10,505 bases of DNA from Chthoniobacterales bacterium. GTDB lineage: Bacteria; Verrucomicrobiota; Verrucomicrobiia; Chthoniobacterales; UBA10450. Positions 1 through 6,464 of this stretch are shown here, in pieces (position 1 is the first letter of the stretch; each line of letters starts with the position of its first letter). The stretch lies in NCBI GenBank assembly GCA_013697365.1, contig JACCXA010000300.1, forward strand, positions 1 to 10,505, given 5' to 3'. The notes below the pieces were generated by a model that worked only from the letters and a program-made list of their open reading frames with translations, had not been told where the DNA came from and searched no databases. The translations under genes were made by a program, and so were the position numbers.

Positions 1-155
1 TCCTTTCCCGGTTCCTTTACGGGATCGCGCCCACCGATACCGCGACATTCATCGCGCTCGCGCTTCTGTTAGTGGCGGTCGCGCTCGCTGCCTGCCTGAT
101 CCCGGCGCGCCGCGCCATGCGCGTCGATCCGATGGTGGCCTTGCGATATGAGTGA
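1..155 (+). CDS. ADOP-type MacB/FtsX permease, C-terminal fragment (5' end outside window)
   Basis: Reading from base 3, an open frame of 50 codons runs to TGA at 153-155. It encodes the end of an FtsX-type permease: a LYGI motif, a long hydrophobic stretch (ALALLLVAVALAACLIP, the last membrane helix) and the tail PARRAMRVDPMVALRYE. This tail is almost identical to the C-termini of the three complete permeases downstream, so this is the last part of a fourth member of the same array. Only the last helix and cytoplasmic tail are visible, and nothing can be said about its substrate. The Tyr-Glu-stop codons (147-155) contain an ATG at 148 preceded by GGTGG at 134-138, the same arrangement seen at the other permease ends. 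Confidence 0.9.
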   Translation, partial: LSRFLYGIAPTDTATFIALALLLVAVALAACLIPARRAMRVDPMVALRYE

Positions 156-167
156 CTTCCGGGGAGC

Positions 168-310
168 GCACGTTTGCAGCGTGCTGGCGAATTCGTCCCG
201 AATTCGCGAACTTTCGTCAGCGTCGCAGAAGGCGAGAACGTTTGACCTCTCATCAAGCGGACGAAAGTCCGTCTCGGCAGAATGCTTCAACCAGCACGCG
301 TGGACGCGTG
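168..310 (+). other. inverted-repeat-rich intergenic segment (possible structured leader)
   Basis: The gap of about 180 bases between two permeases holds several inverted repeats. These are 168-172 with 180-184 (5 bp, 7-nt loop); 187-195 with 199-207 (9 bp perfect, GCGAATTCG/CGAATTCGC, 3-nt loop); 258-262 with 267-271 (5 bp closed by a GAAA tetraloop); and 295-300 with 305-310 (6 bp, 4-nt loop). A further perfect 9-bp pairing, 210-218 with 260-268, would exclude the GAAA hairpin, so two alternative folds are possible. No convincing -35/-10 promoter is visible. The region could be a structured leader or attenuator for the downstream permease, or spacing sequence in a GC-rich genome; it matches no RNA family I recognise. 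Confidence 0.4.
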
Positions 311-323
311 CGCTCCCCGGAAC

Positions 324-338
324 AGGAAACGCGCGATG
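324..338 (+). promoter_or_regulatory. ribosome binding site fixing the permease start at 336
   Basis: AGGAAA at 324-329 lies 6 bases before ATG 336. This supports 336 as the start rather than the in-frame ATG at 282, which would add an 18-residue Arg-rich, non-homologous extension before the family's typical opening (MIADLKYAIR). Confidence 0.6.
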
Positions 339-2783
339 ATCGCTGACCTAAAATACGCCATCCGTTCGCTGATCAAGAAGCCGGGCTTCACCGCGGTCGC
401 GGTCGTTACTCTTGCGCTTGGGATCGGCGCCTCAACCGCGATCTTCAGCGTGCTCGATGCCGTGCTCTTGCGGCCTCTGCCGTATCCGCAGCAGGAACGC
501 ATCGTTGAGGTGCGTGAGCTGAACGAAAACGGCCGCGGCATGCCCGTGGCCGATCCGAACTTCTTCGACCTCAAAGCACGCAGCCGCAGCTTCGACGCCC
601 TCGCGCAATACAGCGTCATGCCGGACGCCGTCTCTGGCGGGAGCGAACCAGTCCGCACCACCATCTCCAGCGTATCGGGGGAGTTCTTCCGCGTCCTCGG
701 CGTCACGCCCGTGCTTGGAAGAGTCTTCGGTTCAGAGGCAGAACCGCAGGATCGACAGGTTGCAGTCGTCAGCCACGGATTCTGGAAACGGTTGCTCGGC
801 GGCCGCACCAACCTGGAAGGGACGGCGCTACGCTTCGGCAATCGCAGCTTCGCCGTTATCGGCGTCCTGCCGCCGGATGTCGGCTTTCCGCCGGAGGTGG
901 ATGTCTGGTTCCCCCGGAAGATTTATCCGCCTAACGAGTCGCGCACCGGTCACAACAGCCGGGTCATTGGTCGAGTAATCCCGGGAGTTCCGATCGAGCA
1001 GGCCAGGGCCGAAGTAGCCGCGATCGGCCGGCAGCTAAAGGCGGAGCACGGCACGGGCACCGACGCGGCCAGTTTCGGGATCGCGCCGCTGCGGGAGCGA
1101 ATGGTGAAGGATGTGCGCGGCATCTTGCTGGTTCTCTCCGGCGCGGTGGGGCTGTTGCTCGTGATTGCGTGTTCGAATGTCGCAAATCTGTTGCTGGTGC
1201 GTGCGAGTGCGCGGCGCAAGGAGGTCGCGTTGCGTGCTGCGCTGGGGGCGTCGCGCGCGAGACTGGCGCGGCAGTTCATCGTCGAATCGCTGCTCTTGAC
1301 GCTGATCGCGGGAGTTGCCGGCGTGGTCTTCGCTTTTTGGGGAGTTGATCTGATCGTCGGACTTTATCAGGGCAATCTGCCACGCGTGGGCAGGATCGGA
1401 GTGAACTTGAACGTCTTGTTCTTCACCCTCGCGATCTCGATTGCCCTTGGCGTCGTGCTCGGCCTGGTGCCGGCGTTTCACACCTCGCGTCGACAACTGC
1501 AAAGCGATTTGCAGGAGGCCGGCCGTGGGCAGGCCGGCAGCCGTTCGCGGACGCGCGTGCGCAATATATTGATTGTCTCGCAAGTGGCCTTGACGCTGAT
1601 GCTGCTGGTCGGAGCGGGCCTGTTGGGCAGGAGTTTCCAGCGCTTGCTCGAAGTGGACCCAGGATTTCGACCTGAGAGCGTGATCGCGATGAGTATCTCG
1701 CAGCCGGATCCGGAAGAGCCTGCGGATCGACTTCGTCTTGCGCAAACATATCAACGCCTGCTTGAACGTTTGCACGGACTGCCCGGGATGGTTGCGGCCG
1801 GGGGGATCAGCGCGCTACCCATGAGCGGCCATGGCGGCAACGGCACCTTCATCATCGACAACGGCTCCAAGCCGGCGGAGACGATCGCTGAGTTGACGAA
1901 GCAGTTTTCCGCCCTAGCCGGAAGTTCCCAGCTGGGGGATGCGGAATTCCGCGTGGCCAGCGCCGGTTATTTCGGCGCGATGGAAATTCCGCTCAGGCAG
2001 GGGCGTCTCTTCCAGGACTCCGATGGCGCTGATGCCCGGCACGTGGCGGTCGTGAGTGAGGAGTTCGTCCGGCGGACCTGGCCGAACGAGAATCCGATCG
2101 GCCGGCAATTACAATTTGGCGGGATGGATGGCGATTTGCATTTGCTCCACATCGTCGGCGTGGTCGGTGATGTGCGGGACAACGGTCTGGACGCGGAGCC
2201 GCGCCCGATGGTTTACGTGCATTACCTCCAGCGGGCTCGCCACGCGGCGCAATTTGCTGTCGTGCTCCGCGGCCAGGGCGATGCTTTGGCCTTGATCGCG
2301 GCGATGCGGCGAGAGGCCCGCGCCGTGGATCCCGAGATGCCGACGAAGTTCGAGCGACTCGAGCAAATCGTCTCAGCGTCACTCGATAACCGCCGCTTTA
2401 GCATGCTGATGCTGGGCGTGTTTGCCGGAGCGGCGCTGGCCCTGGCGATGGTCGGGCTCTATGGCATCATGGCGTTCATTACGTCGGAACGAACGACCGA
2501 GATCGGCATCCGGATGGCGCTCGGTGCCCAGCGCGCGGACATGATGTCGTTGATCCTGCGCCAGAGTTTTAGGCTCGTGCTGATCGGGATCGCCGCGGGG
2601 ATTGCAGGCGCCTTTGCGGCGACGCAGGTGGTGGCAACTCTGTTGTATGGGATCGGCCGAGCCGACATTGCGACGTACGCTGGAGTTGTTGCGCTCCTGG
2701 CGCTTGCGGCCTTAGCGGCCAGCTACATCCCGGCGCGGCGTGCCATGAAGGTCGATCCGATGGTGGCGCTTCGGCATGAATAG
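336..2783 (+). CDS. ADOP-type MacB/FtsX ABC transporter permease (815 aa)
   Basis: Complete inner-membrane permease of the duplicated MacB/FtsX type with no ATPase domain. In order, I see a short amphipathic N-terminus and first helix (about 17-40); a first MacB-like periplasmic core (about 45-260); three helices (about 263-287, 314-340, 358-380) with the FtsX-family signature KEVALRAALGASRARL near 295-310; then a second half opening with a helix at about 410-431, a second periplasmic core (about 440-685), and three helices (about 690-715, 743-770, 779-801) carrying TEIGIRMALGAQ near 721-732. It ends PARRAMKVDPMVALRHE. Known MacB/FtsX proteins couple ATP hydrolysis to mechanical work on substrates or enzymes in the periplasm; this one must borrow an ATPase from elsewhere. 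It is clearly more diverged from the two downstream permeases than they are from each other. Its last codons overlap the next gene by 8 bases. The substrate is unknown. Confidence 0.93.
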   Translation: MIADLKYAIRSLIKKPGFTAVAVVTLALGIGASTAIFSVLDAVLLRPLPYPQQERIVEVRELNENGRGMPVADPNFFDLKARSRSFDALAQYSVMPDAVSGGSEPVRTTISSVSGEFFRVLGVTPVLGRVFGSEAEPQDRQVAVVSHGFWKRLLGGRTNLEGTALRFGNRSFAVIGVLPPDVGFPPEVDVWFPRKIYPPNESRTGHNSRVIGRVIPGVPIEQARAEVAAIGRQLKAEHGTGTDAASFGIAPLRERMVKDVRGILLVLSGAVGLLLVIACSNVANLLLVRASARRKEVALRAALGASRARLARQFIVESLLLTLIAGVAGVVFAFWGVDLIVGLYQGNLPRVGRIGVNLNVLFFTLAISIALGVVLGLVPAFHTSRRQLQSDLQEAGRGQAGSRSRTRVRNILIVSQVALTLMLLVGAGLLGRSFQRLLEVDPGFRPESVIAMSISQPDPEEPADRLRLAQTYQRLLERLHGLPGMVAAGGISALPMSGHGGNGTFIIDNGSKPAETIAELTKQFSALAGSSQLGDAEFRVASAGYFGAMEIPLRQGRLFQDSDGADARHVAVVSEEFVRRTWPNENPIGRQLQFGGMDGDLHLLHIVGVVGDVRDNGLDAEPRPMVYVHYLQRARHAAQFAVVLRGQGDALALIAAMRREARAVDPEMPTKFERLEQIVSASLDNRRFSMLMLGVFAGAALALAMVGLYGIMAFITSERTTEIGIRMALGAQRADMMSLILRQSFRLVLIGIAAGIAGAFAATQVVATLLYGIGRADIATYAGVVALLALAALAASYIPARRAMKVDPMVALRHE
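2762..2783 (+). promoter_or_regulatory. start signal embedded in permease C-terminus (GGTGG-N9-ATGA)
   Basis: GGTGG at 2762-2766 (coding the Met-Val-Ala of the permease tail) lies 9 bases before ATG 2776, which overlaps the permease's His-Glu-stop codons as ATGAATAG. GGTGG is only a partial match to the Shine-Dalgarno core, so translational coupling to the terminating permease ribosome is the likely mode of initiation. Confidence 0.5.
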
Positions 2784-3915
2784 CGGCCACACTTACCTCT
2801 GTGTTGTCGCGGGCAGCTGCGCATTGTTCGTCGAGTCTGTTTCGGCAACGCTGGTCGAGGACGATCGCAAATATCAGCCGCTCATCGATCAGGCTGTCTC
2901 CGCCGGCTTGCCCGGTGTGCAGGCATTCGTGCGCAAAGGCGAATTCCGCTGGAGCGGAACGGCCGGCTTTGCCTCCGTGGAGAACGATCAGCCCATGATG
3001 GCCGCCGACCGCCTCCGCCTCGCGAGTCTGACCAAGATGATGACGTCCGCCGTCACGCTGGAACTCGTAAAGCTGGGACGCTTTCAGTTAACCGATCGCG
3101 CAGTAGCTCTATTACCACCCGGTGCGCTGGCGGGAGTTCCGCACGCAGAGGAAATCACGGTGGCGCATTTGCTCGATCACACGAGCGGGCTGCACAATTT
3201 CAATGGAGAAGACGGTCAGGATTTCTTCGCTGATCTCTTCTCCGATCCCCGTCGTGGGTCCCGAAGCTGGACGAACGTTGAGCTCCTGGCTTACACAAAA
3301 AAGCCCGGGCATCCGCCGACGGGGCGGCCGGGTGAAAAGATCTCGTATTCGAGCACGGGCTACATCGTGCTGGAGATGATTTTGGAACACCGTGAAGGAA
3401 AGTCATTTGCGCAATTGTTCCGCGAGGTTCTCTTCGTCCCGCTCAAAATGAAAACGGCGGGAGTGGAGGGCGCGGATTTTCGGGCGGCGGAAATCGGGGA
3501 TAGTTATGCGCGGCCGCAGGCAGCGGACAAGAAACCGCCCTCACCATTTCTCGGCCGAAAGAGTATTCGCCCGGATGGATTGGTGAATCTGAGCGCCGGC
3601 CTCGAACACTACAACGCGTGGGCGCGCGCTGCGGGGGCGGTCGCCGCCAGCGCGGAGGATCTTGGAACGTTTATGTATGCAGTGGTGACGGGTCGTTTCG
3701 CCGTCATGACCAATCAGCCGGCGGAGTTTGCACGGATCAAGTTGAAGCCCGGCGCACTCTTTGATTGGAACGGCGGATCGCGCGGCATTCAAACGACGAT
3801 CCTCTACGAACCGAATCGAGACCTGACCGTCATCGTCCTAACCAATGCTTCCAATGCCGGAACGAGCAGTCACGACATCGCGAAGCAGCTGCTGGAGGCC
3901 GCCCACAAGACATGA
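2776..3915 (+). CDS. exported beta-lactamase-family serine hydrolase (class C / DD-peptidase-like)
   Basis: A 379-aa serine hydrolase of the beta-lactamase/penicillin-binding fold, the large family that includes class C beta-lactamases, DD-carboxypeptidases and esterases. Residues 1-24 look like a Sec signal peptide (hydrophobic YLCVVAGSCALFV, possible cleavage after VSA), although the n-region lacks Lys/Arg. The nucleophile motif is SLTK at 84-87 (Ser84, Lys87) and the second motif is YSS at 191-193. The DHTSGLH segment (about 134-140), typical of this family, is present. The usual third motif (HxGG or KTG) appears as WNGG at 331-334, so the His/Lys is replaced by Trp; activity or substrate range may be altered. 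The start overlaps the upstream permease by 8 bases, so the two are probably co-translated. It probably acts in the periplasm on peptidoglycan, a peptide or an ester; the exact reaction cannot be assigned. Confidence 0.87.
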   Translation: MNSGHTYLCVVAGSCALFVESVSATLVEDDRKYQPLIDQAVSAGLPGVQAFVRKGEFRWSGTAGFASVENDQPMMAADRLRLASLTKMMTSAVTLELVKLGRFQLTDRAVALLPPGALAGVPHAEEITVAHLLDHTSGLHNFNGEDGQDFFADLFSDPRRGSRSWTNVELLAYTKKPGHPPTGRPGEKISYSSTGYIVLEMILEHREGKSFAQLFREVLFVPLKMKTAGVEGADFRAAEIGDSYARPQAADKKPPSPFLGRKSIRPDGLVNLSAGLEHYNAWARAAGAVAASAEDLGTFMYAVVTGRFAVMTNQPAEFARIKLKPGALFDWNGGSRGIQTTILYEPNRDLTVIVLTNASNAGTSSHDIAKQLLEAAHKT

Positions 3916-3983
3916 AGCGGACGACTGAGCGAACTGCGGTCATTAACCAAACGATTATCTCGAACCCACCTCTGACATCATGA
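3912..3983 (+). other. possible 23-codon linker mini-ORF
   Basis: An ATG at 3912 overlaps the hydrolase stop as ATGA. The frame opened there (MKRTTERTAVINQ...) runs 23 codons and stops at TGA 3981-3983, overlapping the next permease's ATG (3980) again as ATGA. A GGAGG at 3894-3898 lies 13 bases upstream of this ATG, a good core at somewhat long spacing. The peptide is too short to assign a function; a role in carrying ribosomes to a permease start that lacks its own binding site is the plausible reading. The frame may also be open by chance. Confidence 0.3.
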
Positions 3984-6415
3984 TCACCGATCTTAAATAC
4001 GCCCTCCGCATGCTGCTGAAAGCTCCCGCTTTCACAGCCGTCGCCGCCCTCACCCTCGCCCTCGGGATTGGCGCGAACAGCGCCATCTTCAGCGTGATCG
4101 ACACGGTCATGCTCAAGCCGTTACCCTTTCCCGACCCCGACCGCGTCGTCATGGTTTGGGGTCATGCGTCCGCCAGTAGCGGAGGAGGAGATCGCAACGT
4201 CCATTCCTTTCCCGACTACGCGGATTTTCGCGATCAAAGCCAGAGCTTTGTTGCGATGGCGAGTTACACGCGCGCGGGGGCGGTCCTGACGCAAGGAAGC
4301 GAATCGCAGGAGCTCGAAGGCGTGGCGATCAATGCGGAAGTGTTCGACACGCTCGGCGTAGCGCCCTTCCTCGGCCGCGGTTTTACGCGTGAGGAAGATA
4401 AGCCGGGCGCGCCGCCGGTCGTGGTGATCACGCATTCACTTTGGCAACGCGCTTTTGGCGGTGATCCGAAGATTGTTGGGCAGCAGGTCACAATCACCGC
4501 GCGCAGTTATACCGTCGTTGGCGTCCTTCCGGCCGGCTGGAGGTTCCCCGTGCAAAGCGAGCGGATTGATTACGTCATGCCGCTGCAGTTCGTCATTGGT
4601 GCAAACGGATTGCAGAATCGCGGCGCACATTTTCTTGAAGTGGTGGGCCGGTTGAAACCGGGCGTGCCTCTGCAGCGGGCGGAAGCGGAGTTGAACACGA
4701 TCACGTCGCGTCTTGCGCAGCAATATCCCGACACGAACACGAATTTCAGTGCGGTCAGTATTGTCCCGTTGCACGCCAGCATCACGGGGGATGTTCGACC
4801 GGCCTTGTTCATCCTCCTCGGCGCGGTCGCGCTGGTCTTGATCATCGCGTGCGCCAACGTCGCCAATCTCCTGCTGGCGCGCGCGGCGGCGCGCAGCCGC
4901 GAAATCGCGATTCGCACAGCCTTGGGCGCCAGCCGAACGCGCATCATCCGGCAGCTGCTCTGCGAGAGCTTTTTGCTCGCACTGCTCGGTGGCGCTGGCG
5001 GACTGGTCCTCGCCTGGTGGGGAACGGATGTCTTGAGCGCAGTCGGTCCGCGAGAAGTTCCGCGCCTGGCCGAGATTTCCGTGAACGCGACCGTCTGCGC
5101 GTTCACATTTTTCATCGCGATCGTGAGCACTGTGCTCTTTGGTTTGGTGCCGGCATTACAGGTCTCGCGTAGCAGCGTGAACGAGTCCCTCCAGCAGGGC
5201 GCAAAGGGTTCGACGGGCGGGGTGCAGGCGCATCGCGCGCGCGCTTTCCTCGTTGTCTCGCAGGTGGCTGTTTCGCTCCTCCTCCTGGCGGGCGCCGGGC
5301 TCCTAATTAAGAGCTTCTTCAATCTGCGCGGCGCGAATCTGGGCTTTAACCCTGACCGTGTTCTGACGCTCTCCATCTCGCTCCCGCGGGTCAAGTATCC
5401 GGAGCCCGATCTGCAGGTCCGAACCTTAGAGCGCATCACCGAGAAGCTTGCTTCTCTGCCCGGGGTGGAAGCGATGGGCGCGGTGAATCCGCTCCCGTTG
5501 AACGACAACATTCGCAATTCGTCCTTCATGGTTAGCGGCGCTGCCCCGTTGCCGCAGGGGCAGCATCCCGGCGCCGGTCATCTCATGGTCACGGGAGACT
5601 ACTTTCAAACGATGCGAATCCCGCTCATCGCAGGCCGCTTTATCGATCGCCGCGACACGAAAGACGCACCGCTCGTGGTTATGATCAACCAAGCCTTTGC
5701 CAAGCAACATTTCCCGAATGTGAATCCGATCGGGCAGCAAGTCATGATCGACCAGGATAACGACAAGGCGCCACCCTGCGAGGTGGTCGGCGTCGTGGCG
5801 AACACGCGGCATGACAATCTCACCGACGAGCCCGGCCCGGAATTTTACGTTCCTATCGGGCAGGATCCTCAGCGTAGCCTCGATTTCGTTTTCCGAACGA
5901 GCGTGGCAAATCCGGCGGGCTTGAATATGGCCGTCAGGAACGCCGTGCATGAGGTCGACAAGGATCTCTTCGTGGCGGCCTTCGAGCCGATGGAGAAGTT
6001 TCTCTCCCTGCAACTAGCGCAACCGCGTTTCAACATGATGCTGCTGGTCGCGTTCGCTGGCGTGGCCATGCTCCTGGCGGCAATTGGGATTTACGGCGTG
6101 ATCGCCTACAGCGTTACGCAAAGGACCCGCGAGATCGGGATTAGGATGGCGCTAGGCGCGCAGAAAGGTCAGATGCTCGGGATGATGTTGCGGCAGAGTT
6201 TGACGCTGGTGGTTATCGGGCTGGTGGTTGGATTGCTCGCCGCGGCCGCGGCGACGCATTTGCTGGCAGCGTTGCTCTATGGCGTCGGCGCGAACGACCT
6301 TGCAACCTATGGAGTTGTTGTCGGACTTCTCGGCGGCGCGGCCCTGCTCGCGAGCTACATCCCGGCGCGTCGCGCCATGCGAGTCGATCCCATGGTGGCG
6401 CTGCGTTATGAGTAA
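3980..6415 (+). CDS. ADOP-type MacB/FtsX ABC transporter permease (811 aa), paralogue A
   Basis: Complete duplicated orphan permease. It opens MITDLKYALRMLLKAP, the usual family start, followed by a first helix (about 17-40), the first periplasmic core (about 45-270), three helices (about 275-300, 328-352, 370-393) with REIAIRTALGAS near 307-318, a helix at about 422-443 starting the second half, the second periplasmic core (about 455-680), and three C-terminal helices with REIGIRMALGAQ near 717-728. It ends PARRAMRVDPMVALRYE. No Walker A/B or ABC signature is present, so an ATPase must come from another gene. No purine-rich ribosome site precedes ATG 3980 (upstream bases are CCACCTCTGACATC), which suggests coupling to upstream translation. 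It aligns along its whole length with the next gene, much more closely than with the permease at 336. Confidence 0.93.
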   Translation: MITDLKYALRMLLKAPAFTAVAALTLALGIGANSAIFSVIDTVMLKPLPFPDPDRVVMVWGHASASSGGGDRNVHSFPDYADFRDQSQSFVAMASYTRAGAVLTQGSESQELEGVAINAEVFDTLGVAPFLGRGFTREEDKPGAPPVVVITHSLWQRAFGGDPKIVGQQVTITARSYTVVGVLPAGWRFPVQSERIDYVMPLQFVIGANGLQNRGAHFLEVVGRLKPGVPLQRAEAELNTITSRLAQQYPDTNTNFSAVSIVPLHASITGDVRPALFILLGAVALVLIIACANVANLLLARAAARSREIAIRTALGASRTRIIRQLLCESFLLALLGGAGGLVLAWWGTDVLSAVGPREVPRLAEISVNATVCAFTFFIAIVSTVLFGLVPALQVSRSSVNESLQQGAKGSTGGVQAHRARAFLVVSQVAVSLLLLAGAGLLIKSFFNLRGANLGFNPDRVLTLSISLPRVKYPEPDLQVRTLERITEKLASLPGVEAMGAVNPLPLNDNIRNSSFMVSGAAPLPQGQHPGAGHLMVTGDYFQTMRIPLIAGRFIDRRDTKDAPLVVMINQAFAKQHFPNVNPIGQQVMIDQDNDKAPPCEVVGVVANTRHDNLTDEPGPEFYVPIGQDPQRSLDFVFRTSVANPAGLNMAVRNAVHEVDKDLFVAAFEPMEKFLSLQLAQPRFNMMLLVAFAGVAMLLAAIGIYGVIAYSVTQRTREIGIRMALGAQKGQMLGMMLRQSLTLVVIGLVVGLLAAAAATHLLAALLYGVGANDLATYGVVVGLLGGAALLASYIPARRAMRVDPMVALRYE

Positions 6416-6464
6416 AATCGGCGAGGCGCGAATCGTAGCTACAACAGCTAGCCCAGACCTATGA
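6408..6464 (+). other. possible 18-codon linker mini-ORF
   Basis: An ATG at 6408, inside the Tyr-Glu-TAA end of the upstream permease (8-base overlap), opens the 18-codon frame MSKIGEARIVATTASPDL. It stops at TGA 6462-6464, overlapping the next permease's ATG (6461) as ATGA. GGTGG lies at 6394-6398, 9 bases upstream. A 5-bp hairpin (6436-6440 with 6446-6450) lies inside it. No function is visible in the peptide; a coupling role is inferred from its position only. Confidence 0.3.

Larger units (their letters stand above)
148..339 (+). other. possible 63-codon linker mini-ORF between two permeases
   Basis: An ATG at 148, inside the last codons of the upstream permease (8-base overlap with its TGA at 155), opens a 63-codon frame. 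It stays open across the whole gap and stops at TGA 337-339, overlapping the ATG (336-338) of the next permease as ATGA. GGTGG lies 9 bases upstream. The predicted peptide (MSDFRGAHV...) is Ser/Arg-rich, has no recognisable domain, signal peptide or membrane segment, and does not look like a conserved protein. If it is translated, its role may be to carry ribosomes across the gap (translational coupling) rather than to make a functional product. A second unrelated frame is also open over much of the same gap, so chance openness is a real alternative. Confidence 0.25.

Noticed and set aside
242..270. TTGACC at 242-247 as a -35 promoter element
   Set aside because: No acceptable -10 element lies 16-18 bases downstream (AAGTCC at 17-base spacing).
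282..335. Upstream in-frame start for the permease at 336
   Set aside because: The extra 18 residues are unlike the family N-terminus, while AGGAAA precedes ATG 336, which begins the standard MIADLKYA opening.
152..346. Second open frame across the first intergenic gap
   Set aside because: It starts at a GTG with no ribosome site, overruns the permease start by 11 bases without forming a stop/start overlap, and its peptide is Arg-rich with no family pattern.
1035..1775. Antisense frame (246 codons) opposite the permease at 336, and a similar one at 6806-7546
   Set aside because: Both are Arg/Gln/His-rich, lack any family pattern and lie opposite conserved FtsX-type coding sequence; their recurrence reflects the shared codon pattern of the paralogues.
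4570..5529. Long antisense frame (319 codons) opposite permease paralogue A
   Set aside because: It lies wholly within a confidently assigned permease, is Arg/Ser/Thr-rich with no recognisable domain, and is typical of mirror frames in GC-rich DNA.
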